Source: Companilactobacillus futsaii JCM 17355 (GTDB lineage: Bacteria > Bacillota > Bacilli > Lactobacillales > Lactobacillaceae). From it: a stretch of DNA of 33,789 bases. The stretch spans positions 1 through 33,789 of the forward strand of contig NZ_AZDO01000053.1 of NCBI RefSeq assembly GCF_001435505.1, given 5' to 3'. Shown piece by piece: positions 30,711 to 33,789 of this stretch. Within the stretch, counting starts at the first letter, position 1. Each line of letters starts with the position of its first letter. The notes below the pieces were generated by a model. That model was not told where the DNA came from and did not search any database. It saw only the letters and a program-made list of their open reading frames with translations. The position numbers were made by a program, and so were the translations under genes.

Positions 30711-30950
30711 ATGCTTGAAAACGTACATGGTATTGTTAAGGTCAACCAAGATGCACGTTACGTAGTTTTCTTGTTTGATACTTATGAAGTGAACCGTAAA
30801 ATGCTCCAAGACAAATATGTCAAAGGCGAATCAGCTTGGTACACAGATGCAAAAGGTACCGGCGATGATGGCAAAGTATTCTATCGTATCGCTGAGGATG
30901 GCGAATGGATCGAAGCCGAATACGTTACTTACGTTGATACCGACGAATAA
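30711..30950 (+). CDS. Single SLAP-like domain without signal peptide
   Basis: A 79-aa acidic protein that is one SLAP-type repeat: HGIVKVNQDARYVVFLFDTY, then VKGESAWYTDAKGTGDDGKV, FYRIAEDGEWIEAEYVTYV. The core lines up with the last repeat of the S-layer-like protein (SAWYTDKKAT..VYHVATGEWVQAG). There is no signal peptide or membrane segment, so as written it stays in the cytoplasm. ATG 30711 has AAAGGTGG about 8 nt upstream. It is immediately upstream of the GH73 autolysin but has a separate -10. The role is unknown; a domain torn from a larger gene is possible but the gene has good start signals. Confidence 0.7.
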   Translation: MLENVHGIVKVNQDARYVVFLFDTYEVNRKMLQDKYVKGESAWYTDAKGTGDDGKVFYRIAEDGEWIEAEYVTYVDTDE

Positions 30951-31077
30951 TGTTACAAAAGATTTAAATTTGCACAAAAAAGTTTAAAATTTGCCTGATT
31001 TCTTAAGGTTTTATTGAAGGCAACCTGTTTAAATAGTAGTCTACTGTTAGTATATTTTTAGAGTGGAGGGAGACACT

Positions 31078-32802
31078 ATGAATAAAAAATGGGTTGCCTC
31101 TACTGCTTTGGCTAGTGTTTTAGCGGCAGTTGGCGTATCATCGAATGCTTCTCCAGTTAAGGCAGTATCAAATGATGATGGGAATCAAGATGACTTAGAC
31201 CACAAGTCAACGACTGACAAAAAAGACCCTACTGTTGCTAGTGTTTTAGATCAGCAGGGTGCACCGATCAATGAAGATGCAGCAGATGCCATTGAAGCCA
31301 ATGAGAATTCTGGTTTTAATAGTGTTTTGCCAGCCAGTGCAGTAGCTGCTGTTACTCAAGCATCAACTAGTGCCGGAGTAACCAAGGCTCAACAACAAGC
31401 TTTTTTGGACAAAATTGGTCCTGTTGCTCAAGCAGTAGGATCTCAATACAATGTCTACGCTTCAGTCATGATGGCACAGGCAATTGTTGAGAGTGCTTGG
31501 GGAACGTCAACTTTGTCTAGTCAATATAACAATTATTTTGGTATTAAAGGTGATTATAACGGCTCATATGTCAGCTTTCCAACTTCAGAATGGAGTGCTG
31601 ATAAGGGTTATTACACAATTTATGCTAATTTTAGAAAATACCCTAGTGCAACAGAATCCTTTGCCGATAATGGTGCCTTGTTGAGGTATGGCATCAGTGG
31701 GGCAAGTGATTTCTACAAGGGTACTTGGAAGGAAAATACTTCCTCTTACAAAGATGCAACGGCTTGGTTGCAAGGACGTTATGCGACGAGTCCAATTTAT
31801 GCATCAACTTTGAATAGAATAATCGAGACTTATAATTTGACACAATACGATAATGAAGCTAGTACCGGTGGTACTAATGATAATTCAGTTAGTGGTACCA
31901 AGACTACGATCGACGATACCGCAACTGTAACTAATCAAAAATCTGCAACAATTTATATCAATGCTAATCCCAATCAGATTGCGGCTAACCGTGCTTTAGC
32001 TTATAACACGAAATGGCATGTTTCCTCAAAAGTCGTTGCAGCTGATGGGACAGTTTACTATCAAGTAGCGGCTAATGAATACGTCAATGCTAATGATGTG
32101 CAATTGGATTCAGAGAAGTCTAATCCGCAAGTGAAGATTTCTGATACCGCCATTGTAGTTAATAATAGTGGTGCGACTGTTTACGGTGCTGCTAATAAAA
32201 AGGCGGCCACGGATCGAGTTTTGCCATATCAATCTAGTTGGATCACGACTGCTTATGTAGTTGACGATGATGGCAATACTTTCTATTTTGTCGGAACCGA
32301 CGCTTATGTTTTGGCAACCGACGCAACTTTGAAGTCACAACAGCCAAATGAAGATTACAAAGACGACCAAATCACATCTTATCCTGATATCGTTCACGTG
32401 ACCGCTACTCCAAGTGCTAGAGCTTATGATGATAAACACAGTGCTTTAGCAGTCAGTCTAGCTAGTGGAACTGATTGGAAGATTGACCAAAAGTCCGTTC
32501 ATTCTGATGGTTCAGTTTGGTATCGAGTAGCTACGAATCAATGGGTCAGTGCTAATGATGTCGAAGTTAAAGGTTCTAATTACGTAACTTCAGTTTCTGG
32601 GATGGTCAAAATCAACTATATTCCAGGATACGGTGTTAACGTCTACAACAGTCCTGCTTCAAATAATAAATTTACCGGAACACGTTTAGCTGACGGTACG
32701 ACTTGGCGAGTTACATCCAAACAAATCGTTGATGGACAAACTTGGTACAAGGTCAATGCTGGCTGGGTAAATGGTAAATATTGTATTTATAATGCAGATT
32801 AA
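31078..32802 (+). CDS. GH73 N-acetylglucosaminidase with SLAP repeats
   Basis: A 574-aa secreted autolysin. After the signal peptide (MNKKWVASTALASVLAAVGV, cleavage near VKA at about 31) and an acidic Ser/Ala linker, a GH73 (FlgJ/LytG-type) domain spans about 105-262. It contains the catalytic glutamate E138 in AQAIVESAWGTS, NNYFGIKG, YANFRKYPSATESFADNG and the closing YASTLNRIIETYNL. Four SLAP-like repeats follow (about 277-345, 350-420, 430-500, 505-574), e.g. YYQVAANEYVNANDV, VWYRVATNQWVSANDVEV and VNYIPGYGVNVYNSP-like strands, for wall binding. It would cut GlcNAc-MurNAc bonds for cell separation. ATG 31078 with GGAGGGA is the start. Confidence 0.88.
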   Translation: MNKKWVASTALASVLAAVGVSSNASPVKAVSNDDGNQDDLDHKSTTDKKDPTVASVLDQQGAPINEDAADAIEANENSGFNSVLPASAVAAVTQASTSAGVTKAQQQAFLDKIGPVAQAVGSQYNVYASVMMAQAIVESAWGTSTLSSQYNNYFGIKGDYNGSYVSFPTSEWSADKGYYTIYANFRKYPSATESFADNGALLRYGISGASDFYKGTWKENTSSYKDATAWLQGRYATSPIYASTLNRIIETYNLTQYDNEASTGGTNDNSVSGTKTTIDDTATVTNQKSATIYINANPNQIAANRALAYNTKWHVSSKVVAADGTVYYQVAANEYVNANDVQLDSEKSNPQVKISDTAIVVNNSGATVYGAANKKAATDRVLPYQSSWITTAYVVDDDGNTFYFVGTDAYVLATDATLKSQQPNEDYKDDQITSYPDIVHVTATPSARAYDDKHSALAVSLASGTDWKIDQKSVHSDGSVWYRVATNQWVSANDVEVKGSNYVTSVSGMVKINYIPGYGVNVYNSPASNNKFTGTRLADGTTWRVTSKQIVDGQTWYKVNAGWVNGKYCIYNAD

Positions 32803-32805
32803 ATA

Positions 32806-32855
32806 AAAAATGTCGAGATATATGATTGATAACGAACATATATTACGGCATTTTT
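32806..32855 (+). terminator. Terminator of the GH73 gene
   Basis: AAAAATGTCGAGATATATG pairs with CATATATTACGGCATTTTT with small mismatches, followed by T. Confidence 0.8.
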
Positions 32856-32968
32856 ATTTTGGGAAAACTATGCTTTTGTAAAAAGTTTGTAAATTCTGCA
32901 AATGAGCACACTAGATTTTTTGATTTTTGTTATATTAATTTTGTTCCTAATTATTAGGTTCAAAAAAA

Positions 32969-32979
32969 TATAATAGAGG
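32969..32979 (+). promoter_or_regulatory. TATAAT and SD before the ComK-like gene
   Basis: TATAAT (32969-32974) is followed at once by AGAGG (32975-32979), 8 nt before ATG 32988. If TATAAT is the real -10, the mRNA leader would be only a few bases and the SD would not be transcribed; a more distal promoter is the alternative. Confidence 0.4.
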
Positions 32980-32987
32980 TGTTTAAA

Positions 32988-33746
32988 ATGGTACATTTAC
33001 TTGCTTTTCGCAACAAAGAAATTACTAAAGATAACATTTTGAAATATGAATTTGAACTTTTAAAAGGTCCTACAGATTTTGAAGTTGATTTTGATTGTGA
33101 TGCTTTATTAGATGTGTCTGAGGATAAGAGATTTAATGGCAATTCTTTGATTGTACATGAAAAACATGGTGCATTTTTAGTTGAAAAAACAACTAAAGAA
33201 TTAGTGAATGAATTTTATAAGAGAAATACAGTTGGCTTTGCTTTGTCTAAAGTGCTGGCCAACTTTTTTTCGTTGAAACATTATGTACCATTTGTATTTA
33301 TGTATGTTGTTTATATGCCAATATCTGGAGGTACACGCAAAAATACTGATTGGATTGGTTTGCATTTGATGAATAGCTGCCGTCAAAATAAAAAAGAAGC
33401 TTACTTTATTACTACTCAAGGTTTCATCATAAAAGTTACCTTTCCCAAGGGCGATTTAGATAGTCGTGTGCATGATGCCTGTGTTTTGTGTCAGAAATGT
33501 GTAGCAATATTTTTACCATTGATAGTCGCTGGTGGTGTGGATGTCAGAGGATGTGTCTTTACCGGACTAGTGGTTAAATTTAATACTTGTCATTGTCCTT
33601 TGCACGTTAAAGTTAATCTCGAAAATGATCCCAAAATCATAGGATTGATGTTCATTAATTTTATTATTGATCATCTAGGAATTGAGTCAGTCAACCCCGA
33701 GGAGGAGAAAAAACACTATCGAAGATTTTTATCTGGCAGATTGTAA
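32988..33746 (+). CDS. ComK-like competence regulator (C-terminus in repeat)
   Basis: A 252-aa protein starting MVHLLAFRNKEITKDN. Its middle matches the ComK pattern: a basic-aromatic stretch YKRNTVGFALSKVLAN, then KHYVPFVF...VVYMPISGG.RKNTDWIGLHLM, lining up with HKPPI...IFLFPT...CGWISHVHV of Bacillus ComK, and a C-terminal YRRFL. ComK activates DNA-uptake genes in Bacillus; in lactobacilli the homologues are little studied. ATG 32988 behind AGAGG is preferred to GTG 32979. The last codons (GRL, stop) lie inside the 53-bp terminal repeat, so an IS insertion may have replaced the native C-terminus. The family call is from pattern memory and moderately sure. Confidence 0.5.
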   Translation: MVHLLAFRNKEITKDNILKYEFELLKGPTDFEVDFDCDALLDVSEDKRFNGNSLIVHEKHGAFLVEKTTKELVNEFYKRNTVGFALSKVLANFFSLKHYVPFVFMYVVYMPISGGTRKNTDWIGLHLMNSCRQNKKEAYFITTQGFIIKVTFPKGDLDSRVHDACVLCQKCVAIFLPLIVAGGVDVRGCVFTGLVVKFNTCHCPLHVKVNLENDPKIIGLMFINFIIDHLGIESVNPEEEKKHYRRFLSGRL

Positions 33747-33786
33747 AATATAACCGAACACTAGTGGACACAAAAACCCATAAAGG
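33734..33786. repeat. Right copy of 53-bp terminal inverted repeat
   Basis: Exact reverse complement of bases 1-53. It begins within the last codons of the ComK-like gene and includes its stop codon. Three more bases (TCT) follow to the window end. Confidence 0.85.
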
Positions 33787-33789
33787 TCT

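Noticed and set aside
30561-30809. Minus-strand 82-codon ORF
   Set aside because: It crosses a terminator, a promoter and the SLAP gene, and has no SD or recognisable content.
1-33789. Composite transposon or prophage spanning the window
   Set aside because: Most content is ordinary chromosomal genes, no phage structural genes or integrase occur, and terminal repeats are better explained by contig ends at IS copies.

Overview
The window looks like chromosomal DNA of a low-GC Gram-positive bacterium of the family Lactobacillaceae. The best markers are an aminotransferase-fold isoleucine 2-epimerase that closely resembles the Lactobacillus enzymes, a pyruvate oxidase, several secreted proteins built from SLAP-type surface repeats, AGGAGG-type ribosome binding sites with TTG/GTG starts, and IS200/IS605 and IS3-like debris. 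Companilactobacillus is a reasonable guess, but that is inference. No rRNA, tRNA, CRISPR array or phage structural gene was seen.

Layout. Positions 1-53 and 33734-33786 are perfect inverted copies of one 53-bp sequence, so the window is bounded by the same repeat (probably an IS end) in opposite orientation. 228-2682 holds a MenE-like acyl-CoA ligase and a divergent PaaI-like thioesterase, both with eroded catalytic motifs, then an HdeD/DUF308 membrane protein. 2878-4602 is pyruvate oxidase. 4630-9148 is an accessory region: a small unknown gene, an RloA-like ATPase with a truncated RloB-like partner enclosed by two copies of one terminator, and an IS200/IS605 element (tnpA, tnpB and a likely omegaRNA end) that splits another small gene.

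9149-12970 is a four-gene operon: two very divergent paralogues of unknown function, a WYL-domain regulator between them, and a small protein. Its upstream region has a perfect 81-bp tandem repeat. This is the best candidate for an undescribed system, possibly defence or DNA-repair related, but its function is not shown by the sequence.

13220-16056 is the isoleucine 2-epimerase and an APC amino-acid permease. A likely small RNA lies convergent to them at about 16133-16239 on the minus strand, with an anti-Shine-Dalgarno-like sequence in a loop. 16468-19009 has small unknown genes (one a 56-aa coupled ORF, one carrying an early in-frame amber codon) and a SLAP-repeat secreted protein. 19151-23073 has a lipoprotein, an abundant-type S-layer-like protein behind a long regulatory region with WalR-like boxes, and an orphan substrate-binding protein.

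23199-30551 encodes large membrane proteins of the GT-C/DUF6056/YfhO kind and an acyltransferase, presumably for modifying surface glycopolymers. Two of them are tandem paralogues with near-identical promoters that appear to give leaderless mRNAs. 30711-32802 has a lone SLAP domain without a signal peptide and a GH73 autolysin with SLAP repeats. The window ends with a ComK-like protein whose last codons lie in the terminal repeat.
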